A stretch of DNA of 64,000 nt, from assembly GCA_963921825.1 (NCBI GenBank), contig OY997588.1, positions 126,077,203 through 126,141,202 of the forward strand. Direction: 5' to 3'. The DNA is from Erodium maritimum (Eukaryota; Streptophyta; Magnoliopsida; Geraniales; Geraniaceae). The position numbers were made by a program, and so were the translations under genes. The notes below the pieces were generated by a model. That model ran no database searches. It was not told where the DNA came from and saw only the letters and a list, made by a program, of their open reading frames with translations. Positions 36,240-48,042 of the stretch are shown piece by piece (positions within the stretch are counted from its first letter, which is position 1; every line of letters starts with the position of its first letter).

Positions 36240-37853
36240 GGAAAATTCCACATTAGTATGCTAAAAGTTTCATTTTTCATTTACAGTACCCTAACAGTTT
36301 TTTGTGTCATCTCAGTACCCTAACTCTTCATTTATTCCAGTTTAGTACCCACCGTTAACTTTCCATCTGATTTTCCATCCACAAGAGGTAAAATGACCAC
36401 AATACCCCTCATTATCAATCAAATTTTCAAACTCATGCCATTGAATTTAATTTTTTTACAAAATTTAGTTTTTTTTAATAAAATTCATATTTTAATTTTA
36501 AAATTTAATTTTTATTTTTCTAAAAATCAGATTTTTAATAAAATTATATTTTAATTTAAAAAAAGAAGTTTATTTTTCTAAAAATTCAGTTTTTGTTCAA
36601 AATTTTATTTTATTTTATAAAAATCAATTTTTTAATAAATCTTATTTTTAAAAAATCAGTTTATTTTCCTAAAAAAATCAGTTTTTTAAACAAAATTATT
36701 TTTAAAAAATAATTCTTTATTTAAAAATAGTTTTATTTATAAAAAATCATTTTAAAATATATAAAAATTAGATATTTTTCCATTTATCATTACTTTCTGA
36801 TTTGTTTTATTAATTTCATCATCCTTTCATTTTGGTGCCCATCTTGGTAAGCCTCCCCCAATTTCACACTCTACTCAATGGTGTTCTCTTCTTGGTTTTA
36901 CATTTGTTTTTCATTCTTCATAATTCAATTGCATGCTTCATCATTCAACGACAGAGTATCATGACAAATCCAAAGTTCAAAATGAAAATTTTCAAAACAC
37001 CGTAAATTAAAAACCCAAAATCAAAATCAATTCCTCTACCTACTGTCTCATTATCTCAGAGTATCGTGACAATCACCCAACAACAAGCAAAAAAAAAATC
37101 AGAAAGAATGAAAATCAGCCCTACAACAACATTAATCGATTCAAATCAGCAAATCAAAATCGCCTTCATGAAATCGAACCCATAGAGAAAAAAAGAAATT
37201 GAAACCCAAAAAATCTCTTCCCTTTGCACGAAATATCTGCAAATCGAAAAAAAAATGAAATTGAAACCCTAAATCTCAACCATATGTCGGCCACCTACAA
37301 GGGCATAAATCGAAATCAAAAAGGAAAAAAGAATTTGAAACAAATTATGGACAAACTCGAGTTCAGATTCATCTTCAGGTTCTTCACGACCGAGTAGGCG
37401 AAGGTCGGAAACTTCTCGATGGTGGAGGAGTTGAGGTCACCGTTGCCGGATACGAGTTGTGTTCTGACGATTGGCCAAACGCTGTTGATGACGCCGTTGC
37501 TGTGGCAGATGTAGTGAGCTGCGACGTTGTGAAGTGAAGAGGAAGAAGAGCAACAGAGGGAGATGTTGTTTGTGCGGCCGGGGAGAGAAGAGAAGCAAGG
37601 AGGTGGGGGGAGAGATAAGTTGAGAGATGGAGAGGTATAAGGGTATTAGGGTTTCTAATAGACCAAGGATATTTTGGTCATTTTGAAAAATATTTAGGTC
37701 GTGTTTTTTTTCCGTCAAAAAATGGACGGAAAGTTAACGGTGGGTACTAAATTGGAATAAATGAAGATTTAGGGTATTGAGGTGGCACAAAAAATTGTTA
37801 GGGTACTCTAAATGAAAAATGAAACTTTTAGGGTACTGATGTGGAATTATCCC
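36240..37853. mobile_element. 1.6-kb long-TIR (MULE-like) element inside the LINE poly(A) tail
   Basis: The left arm (from GGAAAATTCCACAT at 36240, about 150 bases) is matched by the complement of the right arm (ending GTGGAATTATCCC at 37853). Both arms carry the 'cagtaccctaa' and 'cacc(g)ttaactttcc' phrases. Runs of T flank both ends (T8 left, T7 right), consistent with a 7-9 base duplication of the T-run target. The inside is AT-rich with an alternating 'aaaaatcagtttttt' pattern (36440-36780) and no transposase. The minus-strand frame 37718-37437 is not recognised. Confidence 0.8.
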
Positions 37854-38633
37854 TTTTTTTATCAGCAAATTTTTGATTAAATACCGAGCTCTCGAAATGA
37901 GAGGCAAGGATAAGGGAAAGCCCTCCAAATACAAACAAAAGAGATTTGATCTCCCAAAAAAACTTGCAACCCAAGTCTCAAATACATCCCAAACCTTTTA
38001 CTAGTGCAACCCTTCAACAAAACTTGCAACCCAAGTCTCAAAACAAAACCCAACCTTTACTAGTGTAACCCAAGTGTTCCCCCCAAATTAGTTCAAAGAC
38101 TAAACAACAGTAGGATGAGGCAGCTCTCCTTGTAATACAGCAATCTAAAACCAAGGGACCAAACACTGCAGTAAGCTGCAAAATTACCAATCAGTGGAGC
38201 CAACATAACAGCAACCACGCTGCAAAAGGATCCCCAACCGAAATGCTAGTAAACCCTACTGCAGAAGAGAGGTGCAACACAAAAACTGAAGCCAAATAAG
38301 CCCCAATCAACAAAAACTGAAGATGAACTGATCTGCACCATCCAACCAACAGGTGAAGTAGAATGACCTGCAGAATGAGATCAGTAGAGGAGAAGAAAAC
38401 AAGGAAAAAAAACACTCAACCTAACCTAATCTCACACACCTGAAAAGGGAAAAGAGAGGTAGAGAGTGAGTTTTTAACCAGAGAAGAAACAAACCAGAGC
38501 AATGAAAACCCCCACACCACCTAAAACTAACCCAACAAACCTCACCAACCTCACCAGTACCCAAATGAACCCTCCCAACCCCCTCCCAAACCCCCAAACC
38601 CAGTAACTAGAGAATAATGTTGTGTAAGAGAAC

Positions 38634-41600
38634 TCAGGAACCAATCAGTCTAGTAGGCATTGAACATGAGAAAGGATTAGTTATCCAATGAAGAAAGGAA
38701 AAGGACTGATCCCTTTTGAACCCGCTCCAAAGACTTTGATAAACATCATTCTGAATTTGTTGGAGAATATCTTCAGGATTAAGAGAGATGTTGGTGAAAA
38801 TAATTTTATTCCTGGCCAACCAGATTCTCCACAAAATAAAAGAAGATAAAATCAACCAATGCTTCTTTGCTGAGTCTGGAGCCAGAGAATTCTAGGATAT
38901 AAACCAATCCAACACATTGTCAGGAATAACAGTACTGATCCCCCACCAATCTAAGCATAAGTTCCAAATTTTGTGAGAAACTGAACAACTAACAAATAGA
39001 TGATCCAAAGTCTCAGGTTCCTCAAAGCAAATAGGACACCAGATATTATCCATATAAAGACCTCTAGCCAATAAGAAGCATTTTGTTGGAACCCCTTGCA
39101 TGCAAATCAACCAAGCAAATGCAGCAATTTTTGGGGGGATGCTAGGGGCCCAAAGGAGTGCAGGCCACTCCAAATTAGTGTTAGGACCCTCATCTAAGCA
39201 TTCATACATTTTGTGAACAGAGAAACCCTTAGAATCAAGCCTCCAAGAGACTCTATCCTCACCTAATGGAAGAAGTTGAAAGCTGTTGAGATGATCACAG
39301 AGTAGAGAAAACTGTCCAATCTCCCAGCCTCTCAAGGATCTTCTAAATTTTTTAATCCAATCTCCATGAAACCAGAACTCAGAGATAGTTGCTCCCTTAT
39401 TTGTGCAGAGATAAAAGAGTCTCTGGAAGACATACTTAAGAGGTACTTGTAATAGCAAGATATCTTCCCAAAAAAGGACTGTCCTACCAGTTACCACAGT
39501 CCATTGAAGCCCCACTGCTCCTACAACATTAGCAAACCTAGGACATCACAATAGTAATTCCACATGTCTTAGAAAACATTGTCCATCTTGCAACAAGAGT
39601 TTGGACAGATCCCAAGCTGAGGGTTCCCACCCATATTTAGCACAAAGTAAATTCTTCCAAAGAGAGTCTTGTTCAATTGCAAACCTCCACCACCATCTAG
39701 TCAACAATGCCTTATTCATGATATGAAGATTTTTTTATCCCCAACCCACCCTGGAGTTTAGATCTACAAATAAGATTCCATTTAACTCTATGGAGAACCT
39801 TCTTAGTCATAGTGCCATTCCAAAGAAATCTTCTTTGCCAACTCTCTATTTATCTGATCACTCCTTTGGGAGCCTTAAACAAGGACATATAGTACAGTGG
39901 TAGCCACTTCCTCCACAGTGACTGAGGAAGGATTGAGGATCATCACCTTGGATTTTAGGAAGTTGATTTTAAGACCAATAGCTTTCTGAAGACAAATGAG
40001 TGAATGCTTTAAATTATTAGCGTGTTGCCTCCCAACTTGGATGAAGATCAATGTATCATCAGCAAACTGCAAATGAGATATCTCTGGACCTTGGTTGTTG
40101 CATTTGATTCCAGCAAACATACCAGTGGAGATACCCTTTTCCATGATCTGATGTAAGGACTCAACAATTAAAGCAAATAACAATGGTGAAAGTGAGCAAC
40201 CCTGTCTGAGTCCTCTCAATAAAGGAAAGTCTTGTGAATGAGAGCCATTGATGATCACAGAAGACCAAGCTTGAATTCATTTCTCCACCCAAGCTATCCA
40301 AACAGACCCAAAACCCATGATCTTCAAGATGTTTATCAGTGCCCCCCAATGAATGTGATCATAAACCTTTTCAAAATCTACTTTGAAAACAATTACTTTA
40401 TGGTGAGATTGTTTAATAGAATGGAGCAATTCAGAAGCAATTAAAATCCCATCAAGGATTTGTCTCCTAGCTATAAACCCAGATTGTACATCATGTACCA
40501 GACAATCCATGACCCTTTTGAGTCTAGTAGCCAACAGCTTAGACAAAATTTTAAAAGCACTATTAATCAAACTGATGGGTCTGAGACCATCAAAAGTCAA
40601 AGGAGTACCAGTCTTGGGGATGAGAGTGATGAAACTGGAGTTGATGCCTTTACCAAGTAACCCCCCTTGATGAAAGTGATCCATAAAAAGTAGGATGTCT
40701 TGTTTGATAAAGTCCCAACAAGACTGATAAAATTTGAGGGATAGCCCATCTGGTCCAGGAGATTTTTCAGCATTGCAAGCTTTGATGGCACTCCAAATCT
40801 CTTCCTCAGAAAAATTCATTTCAAGATCTTTGGCCTGTGATAAAGATAATCTATTAATAGGAAGGGAGGAGAGATTGATGCAGATCTCAGAAGAGTTGAT
40901 AAATATTTTAGCAAAATGCTCCTTTGCCACAACTTTGACACTTTGAGGAGTAGAATACTCCACTCCCAATTCAGAGATCAGAGAAATGTTCCTCCTCAAT
41001 TGATTGCAGTTGGCCACTAAATGGAAATATTTTGAGCATTTGTCCCCATCTTTGGACCATTTCAATCTAGCCTTTTGACACCACAATTTGGCTTGAAGTT
41101 TTAGTTTCTGAATGAGTCTTGCATTGAGGAGGGCTCTATGGGATTTTTCAGAGGGGGTCAACATTCTCACATCAATGATCTCATCTAAACCTTTGATCTC
41201 CATTTTCAACAAGTCAATGTCACTATCTAGCCAGCCAAAAGTGGTAATATTCCATTGCCTATAGAAATTCTTCACTGCCTTCAGTTTAAACCAAAGTTTA
41301 TAAGAGGGAGAACCAACAACCACAATTGAATTCCAAAATAATTTAGAATCTCTATAGAAAGAGGGGTGAGAAGTCCAGGACTTGATGAATTTAAAAGGAC
41401 TCGGACCTCCATCTATGGAAGGAGTGAATAACAATGGTGGTTTGTGATCTGATATGACCATGGGAAGAGCAATCTGTGAAAGATTACTGAAGTCAGAGAC
41501 AAATTGTGAAGAGGGAAGGAATCTATCAATTCGATATGCCCTTGAGTCTGTACCAAACCAAGTGTATTTGGTCCCAACCAGTTGAAGATCCAAAAGGCCT

Positions 41601-42112
41601 AAATTGTCCACAAAACCTCTAAAATCTCTCATGCTAGAAGAGGAGAAGGAAGGGCCAGTGTTGTCCAGAGGGTCCAGAATGGCATTGAAATCCCCTGCTA
41701 TCACAAGTGAGCTATATAAGTTGATAGCTTTGGAAGCTATATCAGTCCAGAGAGAAGCTCTAGCAGCCACCGAGCAAGGTGTATAAACATTGATGACAAT
41801 GATGAGGGTATCTGACTCTAAATAACTCCCAGACCAGTATAGAGTCTTGTTATCAACTAAAGAGGAGTGCATCTGAAGTGCACCTTTGTTCCAAATTGTA
41901 ATGGCACCTCTTGCATTTCCTAGGGCAGGTAAAATAATAGCCTCCCAATCCTGAGAGAAACCACATCTAGATAAGAAGTAATCAGGGATAGTAGAGAGTT
42001 TTGTTTCCTGAAGAAGCACCATAGATAGACGTTGCTTGGCACACATGTTACGTAAGGATCTTCTCTTTTGTCTAGAAGAAGCCCCTCTCATGTTCCATGA
42101 GAGGATCCTCAT
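38634..42112 (-). pseudogene. LINE ORF2: endonuclease-reverse transcriptase, broken
   Basis: 611 codons are open from the ATG at 42112: an AP-like endonuclease (SWNMRG at 5-10, QETK 35-38, GDFN 140-143, SDHKP 221-225) and the N-terminal half of a non-LTR reverse transcriptase (KSPGPDGL, FITLIPKTG, RPISLINSAFKILSK, FKVDFEKVYD). TGA at 40277-40279 stops it after WVEK. The same frame then continues with the palm (GLRQGCSLSPLLFAL, HLQFADDTLIF) to 39875. Further pieces at 39515-38892 (zinc-binding reverse-transcriptase region, C.IC...ETLDHLFVSC) and 38855-38634 (WRIWLARNKIIF) follow after frameshifts near 39870-39540 and a stop at 38889-38895. It would nick target DNA and copy the LINE RNA. The EN residues and FADD are intact, so the copy died recently compared with its neighbours, but it is not functional. 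Confidence 0.9.
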
Positions 42113-43090
42113 TGAGAGGACAAGTCTTGAGTGGGGATGGAAGGTACAGAGGAGGATAGGATCTGACCCTTTTCTATCTCTTCCAAGTCACAAAATTCAT
42201 CATCTGTGTTCGTTTCGAGTTCTACTGCTTTATTCTCTTCTCTCTCCAAATTATCAAACTCAGAAGGTACCAGTTCCTCAGGAATGAGAGCATCCAAGTC
42301 TAAAGCTTTGCAAAAGTTCCAAGTTCCAACTCCCCCAGGTTGAAAAGAGTGAGGATCTGAGGTGTCCTCCAGAATGGTCGAAGGAGGGTGTGTAATTGGT
42401 AACGGGACTTTTGATTTAAAACGTGTGTTGTATGCTACAGGTTCACCAACTTTGGTCTTCTTACACTTTTTCCCCTTAGTAGAACCCTTAACGTTGTCAA
42501 CATTAGAATTTGAGAGATGAAGATTTGAATGCGATTTTCCCTCCCAAATTGGAGGATTGGGGTTTGGTGTCAGACAATTGGGGCCCAAATCAGCAATTAA
42601 AGGAGTGTTACTGAGCTTCACATTAATGTCTTCAGCTCCCAATACACCCTATTGTCCTTGTTTGATGTAAGAAGTCCCATCCACCTCCCCCAAGGAGAAA
42701 TTGGTGGTAATTATCTCCAAGGTTGCCGGAACAGTGCCCACCGACGAAAAACTTGAACTATTCTCCTCCCCAAAAGTATCCTTAGCAATCAAAACTTCTC
42801 TGAAGGATTTGGGGGAATTAATGGAGACAGTAACTCCCACTGGTGACAATGAGTGTTGTAAAGGAGGAAAATCTTGCACTGAGTCCATATTTGGGAGATG
42901 AGTAATGGTAGGAGGGATAATAAATTGAGCAGACAGAGGAGGATCAGATAATAGCTCATTAAACTCAGAAGATCTTCCCAATAAATTCCTTGGAGACAGG
43001 GTAACAGTATCCACCAAGTGAGGTACAACAACAATTAGAACATTCTCAGAAGGTCGAGAAGTTGGTTGGACAGGGGGAGTAATGTCAAAT

Positions 43091-46000
43091 TGTCATGCCC
43101 CAAATCCGGTTTTGACCAAATTCGAGACGTGAGCTAAAACAAAAATGATTTTCGCGCAAATAAAACCAATAAGCCTCAACTCACAAATTTTAAAACTTTA
43201 AACAATACCGCGAGTCGCAGCTCGATAAAAACAATGGTAGATAAATCAACAATTAACAGTACGTCTCTAGACACTAGCCCGAATCCCTGTCAGCTCCCGA
43301 GCTCCGAGAATCCTGCTAGTACAAAACCTGCTCGACACCTGAAACACCACAAAGTAAGGGGGTGAGCTTACGCTCAGTAGGAAAAGTAGTTAAGGATTTG
43401 AACCACAGTTCATCACCACGGGTAACCGTCCAATTATGGCATACTAGTAAGCACAACTATTAAAGCAAGTTAATGATTACTCCAAGACAACCCTTGGCCT
43501 TTACTCAGGCACAACCCGTAAAACCCACTCACACCGATCCGAACTCAAACCACTTTCCACAACTATCCCTTGACACTCATCACTCAACAATCCTCAGTAA
43601 GCCAGCCCACGGCTATCTCAGTAATCAGATACACGTGCGAACTCACACAGCAACACTGGAAACCGTTACGACAACCCCCGTGTCACCGAACACTCTCACC
43701 AGACCAAAGTCATACTTAAACCAATGCGCATAGTCCAACGACGCACTTCCCCATTATTTCCCATTTACACAACCTTAAACGTACTTATCCGAAAGCACAC
43801 ATCCAACCAATGAGAATAAAGCACACGACAAGACACACACAGATGTCGTAGAACAGCATAAGTCATAACACCGTAGGCACACCGCCACTTTTATCGTACC
43901 GGACTATGCAGCATCAGTCCTCATAACTTCCTCTGCACACAGACGAAGGGCTCCACGCACACAGACGTGGGGTATTATACTCCTCCGCACACAGACGAAG
44001 GGTTCCACACACACAGACGTGGGGTAATATACTCCTCCGCACACAGACGAAGGGTTCCACGCACACAGATGTGGGGTAATATACTCCTCCGCACACAGAC
44101 GAAGGGTTTCACGCACACAAGCGTGGGATAATATACTCCTCCACACACAGACGAAGGGTTTCACGCACACAGACGTGGGATAATATACTCCTCCGCACAC
44201 AGACGAAGGGTTTCACGCACACAGACATGGGATAATATACTCCTCCGCACACAGACGAAGGGTTTCACGCACACAGACGTGGGATAATGTCTTATCACAA
44301 GTACATGATCGGTACACGCCTCGGTCAACCATCCTTCCGGTCCACAAATCTTCGGGTACAGATCACGCCATCCTTGGCCTCGATACGCTTCACCGGAACT
44401 AACCCTCTGTGTGAGTCCACCTCGGCTACGCCATCTCTTGGAACACCCAAAAACAGGAACTAACACACCGCACAAAACACTGATGGTCTCGGTATACCAA
44501 CTGGATCATCTCAACATAGCACACACAGCCGGTCTATCACTCACACGGTCGTATCACAAACAAGGGTTCACATTATCAAACATAACACACTTGCCCACAC
44601 ACAATCACGATATGCAACAACGAATAGATCGTATTAGACTCTTAACCACACTCAAAACCGTCACGTACTTACCATATCTTACCGTCTCCACGCTCCATGT
44701 GGTAACCCCACCGGCTTACCCGGTATTAAATCCCCAATCATCCCACAATTCAACATATCGAATAAACAAGAAATAACCACACAGGTAATCAACATGCATC
44801 ACTTGTTCCATTCTATTCTTTTTCATGTTCGTTATTTATTAGCCGTTCAAACAACACAAGGCACACCAGCAGGCACACTCAGCAAACAATCCTACAGGCA
44901 CAACACGGCCCAGATCTACAAGCATGGCAATTCCCAAGACATGAATCGTAAATATTCACAGTTCATACGTCTACGCTAGTTGTTCGTATCCTACATGCCA
45001 AGCTATGAACTTTCCGGTTTTTATTATTAACCCTAATCATGCATACTAGTAACTTTCCGTAATTAAAGCGGTATCCGCTACTTTCCCTGCCTCAAGGCGA
45101 TACCACAGCAGCGTCTCCTAGCTGCTGACGACCGGGTCAACACCGTCTTCTAGGGCGAAGTCCGCGTCTAGGTTTAACTCCGGTCTTCTCTTCGATCGAA
45201 GCCGAACTCTAATTTAAAACGAAAGCCACAATCAAAAACGGTTTCAAAGATAAATTAAAAGTGATGACGGTTTCGATTTAAATTCAACCATTTCCTTTTA
45301 AACTCGAGCGGGCTAAAAGCGGAATTAACGGCGAATCGGTTTCGAGCACTCGAGCCCCGAATATCGAACCATGTGCACGTTTCACGAGGCACGGATCCCG
45401 ATGCACGCGTTTCGAGGCACCCTTACCGAGGGTACGTGTTTCAGGCACGAATCCCGAGGTGTCCGATTTAGCGTCCCGTTTTTAGTCCGTTCTAAGTTCG
45501 ATTTTAAACGTCCAGCTTAGCCGATTCACGTTCCTCGTTCAACAGTCCAAAACCTTTCCGTTTTTCTTTTAAACCAAAATTGAATTTTGTTTTAAACCAT
45601 TTTTCTTTTAACAAAATATTTTCCTTAAATTTCAGTTTCAAAAATCGTCTTCACCACATTCAGATCCAAGAACTGTTTCGATCAACAATAACCAGGACCA
45701 ACAACAACTCGAAGTAAAGGGAAGAGGAAGGAAGAAAGGGCTCGGTTTTGAAACCGGCCGGCCACCGACGGAGATGCCGCCGGCTACCAAAGCCTCAAAG
45801 GGACGCGAGACTCACCGTGAAGGAAAGGACAACGGCGGGGAGGTTGCAGTCCTGGGAGCGTGGCGGAGGGGCTGAGCGTGGCGACGCTTATCGCCTCAGA
45901 TCCGGACGGCTCGGTGTCCCGTCCCGGATCTGATGAGCTCGCTGGCGATGGCGGGAGCTCGCTACTCGGTGGGGAAGAAAGTTCGAGGAGATGAAGAAGA

Positions 46001-46481
46001 GTGAGGGAGATCGATGGTTTGGCGGCGAGAACGCCGGCTGCGAGCTTGGGGCCGTGCGGGTTTCTCCCTCGCCGGCGAGCGCGAGCTGTGCACGAAGAGG
46101 GAAGAGACACCGGGAGGTCGGGATAGAGAGTGGTCGGATCGAAAGGAGGGAGAGAGGATCGAACTTGTTGGCTGCGCTGAAATGAATCAAAAACCTAGAA
46201 ATTTTTGCTTATAAAGCCGGGCCTGAGCAGCACAAATGGGCTTTGCGCGCGAATGGGCCTCGCGGCCCAAGTGAAGAGGGGCGGGCTTGGCCTGGCTAGG
46301 CCTGCGGGTCTGGTCGGGTTCAGCCCTTTATTAATTTTTTTTTGATTTTTCTTTCAGACGAAATACAAGTTAAATCAATTTTAAACTCATCGTTACCAAA
46401 AGTCGACCCAAAACTCAACCCCGACGTTCCGATTGAATAAAATTAAATAATTTAAACCTTTTTACCGAAGCGGTCTTCACA
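43091..46481 (-). mobile_element. Tekay-type solo LTR, minus strand, inside LINE ORF1
   Basis: On the minus strand it starts TGTGAAGACCGCTTCGG (46481) and ends GGGGCATGACA (43091). CAAAT flanks both sides (43086-43090 and 46482-46486), a perfect 5-bp TSD. At 3391 bp it is the longest of the four related LTRs, partly because of a 7 x 52-bp array. A promoter-like GGCTTTATAAGC lies near 46222-46211. It shares its first twelve bases with the LTR at 14523 and the palindromic block (ctgagcgtaagctcacccc, about 43377-43359) with all four. The open frames within it (for example 45784-46110) are not genes. Confidence 0.95.
43929..44292 (-). repeat. 52-bp minisatellite, seven units, in the minus-strand solo LTR
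   Basis: The plus-strand phrase 'tcctccgcacacagacgaag' (first copy tcctctgc) recurs at 43929, 43981, 44033, 44085, 44137, 44189 and 44241, an exact 52-base period with a few base changes. It looks superficially like a CRISPR array but has no variable spacers. It lies about 550 bases before the conserved palindrome in LTR sense. Confidence 0.95.
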
Positions 46482-47766
46482 CAAATTCACTGGACGTTGA
46501 ATTAGTAGAATGAAGAGATTCATAAGAGAATTCTGAGTCACTTTTAGGTGGACTTTGGCAAGTGGGAACCACAGAGAGATCGATCGAGCACACCATCACA
46601 TTATAATGTTGATCTTCTAACTGAAGTTCAGTTTCTTTATAAACTTTCAAGTATTCTTGTGAATGAATAAGAATGTAAGCAACACCTATGGAAGAACCTG
46701 ATATAGTGGTGGAATGACTGCACACCCAAGTGCCTAGATCTTCAGTGATTGCTTCAAAAGTTTGAGAACACCAACCAAGCAATGGTACTCCATAAATGGC
46801 TACCCAAGAAAATTTTCCACCTTCTTTACAAAGAGATTCTTTTCCTTTGATAATAGTTAACCACTGTTTCATCATTTCAGCTTCATCTTTGAGAGCTTCC
46901 TCTTCCACTTTAAGTTCCGGGAAATAGATTAAAGCTACTCTGTTCCCCAAACCTTTGATTTGGATCGATCCCTCCCACTTAGAATGAAATTCCTCCATTA
47001 CTTCTTCCACAGTGTAATTAGAATGCAGAAGAGCTAGATGGCCTTTCTCTAACCAGATTCGATATTGATCCACCATAGTGCCTTTAATGGAGATCCCTTG
47101 AGAAAGAGGTGTATGCTCCTTCTGTTTCCAAAAACCTTTATCCCTAATAGGTCTTTGATTTATGTCCCTGTCCCAGGCCTTTGCCACAAAAAATTTGTAT
47201 CATTTGAGAATAAAGCCATTGAAGATCTCAATCCCTTTCAAAAATGCGTTGTGAGCTTTGAAGGTAACAAAACCAAACCAGCTTCCTCTAGCATTAGGAT
47301 TGGCCGGTACCTCAACTTTGATGATATTGCCACATTCAAGGAAAAGATTCTGCAGCCAAGTAGATGAAGTCCTAGGGGGGATATTGTGCACAAGAGTTTA
47401 TGAATCACGTTTGGTTCCAAATTTTCAACTGGAAACCTCTCATGATCCAATGACCGAGGAAGAGGATTTACAACCACCGATTTTAGCCTGTTCCTTTCTT
47501 GAGTATCCAGAAGAGGTCTCCCAGAAGGGCTAGAACGCCTCTCAAAGCCCGTAGAGGATCCAATGGAAGCAGAAGACGACATTAGAATATGAGAAGAAAG
47601 CCACACAATAGTAGATGCAGAGAGATACAGTATAGCTGTAGTATTTGTAAAGCTCCCAGCCAACCAAACCGGAAAGATCAGAGAGCATTTTTTACTGTGA
47701 CAGCTTATTATCAAAGGGCTTTTGTACGCAGATGATTCCTAGTACTTCTATAGTAAATTAGTAATT

Positions 47767-48042
47767 GATTCGATTCAGAGTGCACATTTTTGAGTTAGCG
47801 ATGGTGACGATTGATTGAGGATAAGAGAAGACTTGAAGATAGATATATACAAGATTATTTTGTGTTGCTCAAGGAACAAAATATCCAAAACCCTCTAAAG
47901 GGTAGATAAGATGGAGGATTAAAACAAGTCATGAGATGTCGTTTCGGAGATATTGGAACCAAACGATAGCGGTCTCTCATCCATGAGGATATTGTGAAGA
48001 TTCTGATGAATTGAAATTATATGGAGTGATTTGAATATGTGG
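47767..48042. other. Unassigned DNA beside the LINE
   Basis: Short AT-rich target-site flank of the LINE; no gene or repeat is seen. Confidence 0.3.

Larger units (their letters stand above)
42109..47582 (-). pseudogene. LINE ORF1 with RNA recognition motif, split by a solo LTR
   Basis: It starts at MSSSASIGSS (47582). After a shift near 47395, an RRM follows (LVHNIPPRTSSTWLQNLF, then RNP1-like SWFGFVTF) and a stop at 47197-47199. The same frame continues through VAKAWDRDINQRP to SSEFV, where the LTR enters at 46481. To the left of the LTR the frame resumes at 43085 (DITPPVQP) with no shift once one copy of the 5-bp TSD is discounted. It runs on, interrupted by TAG at 42646-42648, to its end at 42109. 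The C-terminal half is Ser/Pro-rich with a basic KGKKCKK patch. The last codons overlap the ORF2 start as ATGA. The protein would bind and package the LINE RNA. It has an RRM and no DUF4283 or CCHC knuckle was seen, which separates it from the ORF1 remnants at 5.9 and 50.4 kb. Confidence 0.85.
36234..47749 (-). mobile_element. Full-length BNR-type L1 LINE, minus strand, with two nested insertions
   Basis: Atagtaaattagtaatt is repeated exactly at 36217-36233 and 47750-47766, a 17-bp TSD. The element has a short 5' UTR (47749-47583), ORF1 with an RNA recognition motif, ORF2 (endonuclease, reverse transcriptase, C-terminal zinc region), a 3' UTR with a 60-bp direct duplication (37961-38080), and a poly(A) tail seen as T-runs at 36234-36239 and 37854-37860. 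A DNA element (36240-37853) splits the tail and a solo LTR (43091-46481) splits ORF1. Without these the LINE is about 6.5 kb, a normal full length. An RRM in ORF1 defines the BNR branch of plant L1 elements first described in beet. Several stops and shifts make it inactive. Confidence 0.9.

Noticed and set aside
43929..44292. Evenly spaced repeats resembling a CRISPR array
   Set aside because: The whole 52-base unit is repeated with no variable spacers, it lies within a plant LTR and there are no cas genes.
45784..46214. Overlapping 60-110 codon frames on both strands
   Set aside because: They fall in the GC-rich leader part of the minus-strand solo LTR, which is non-coding in this lineage.
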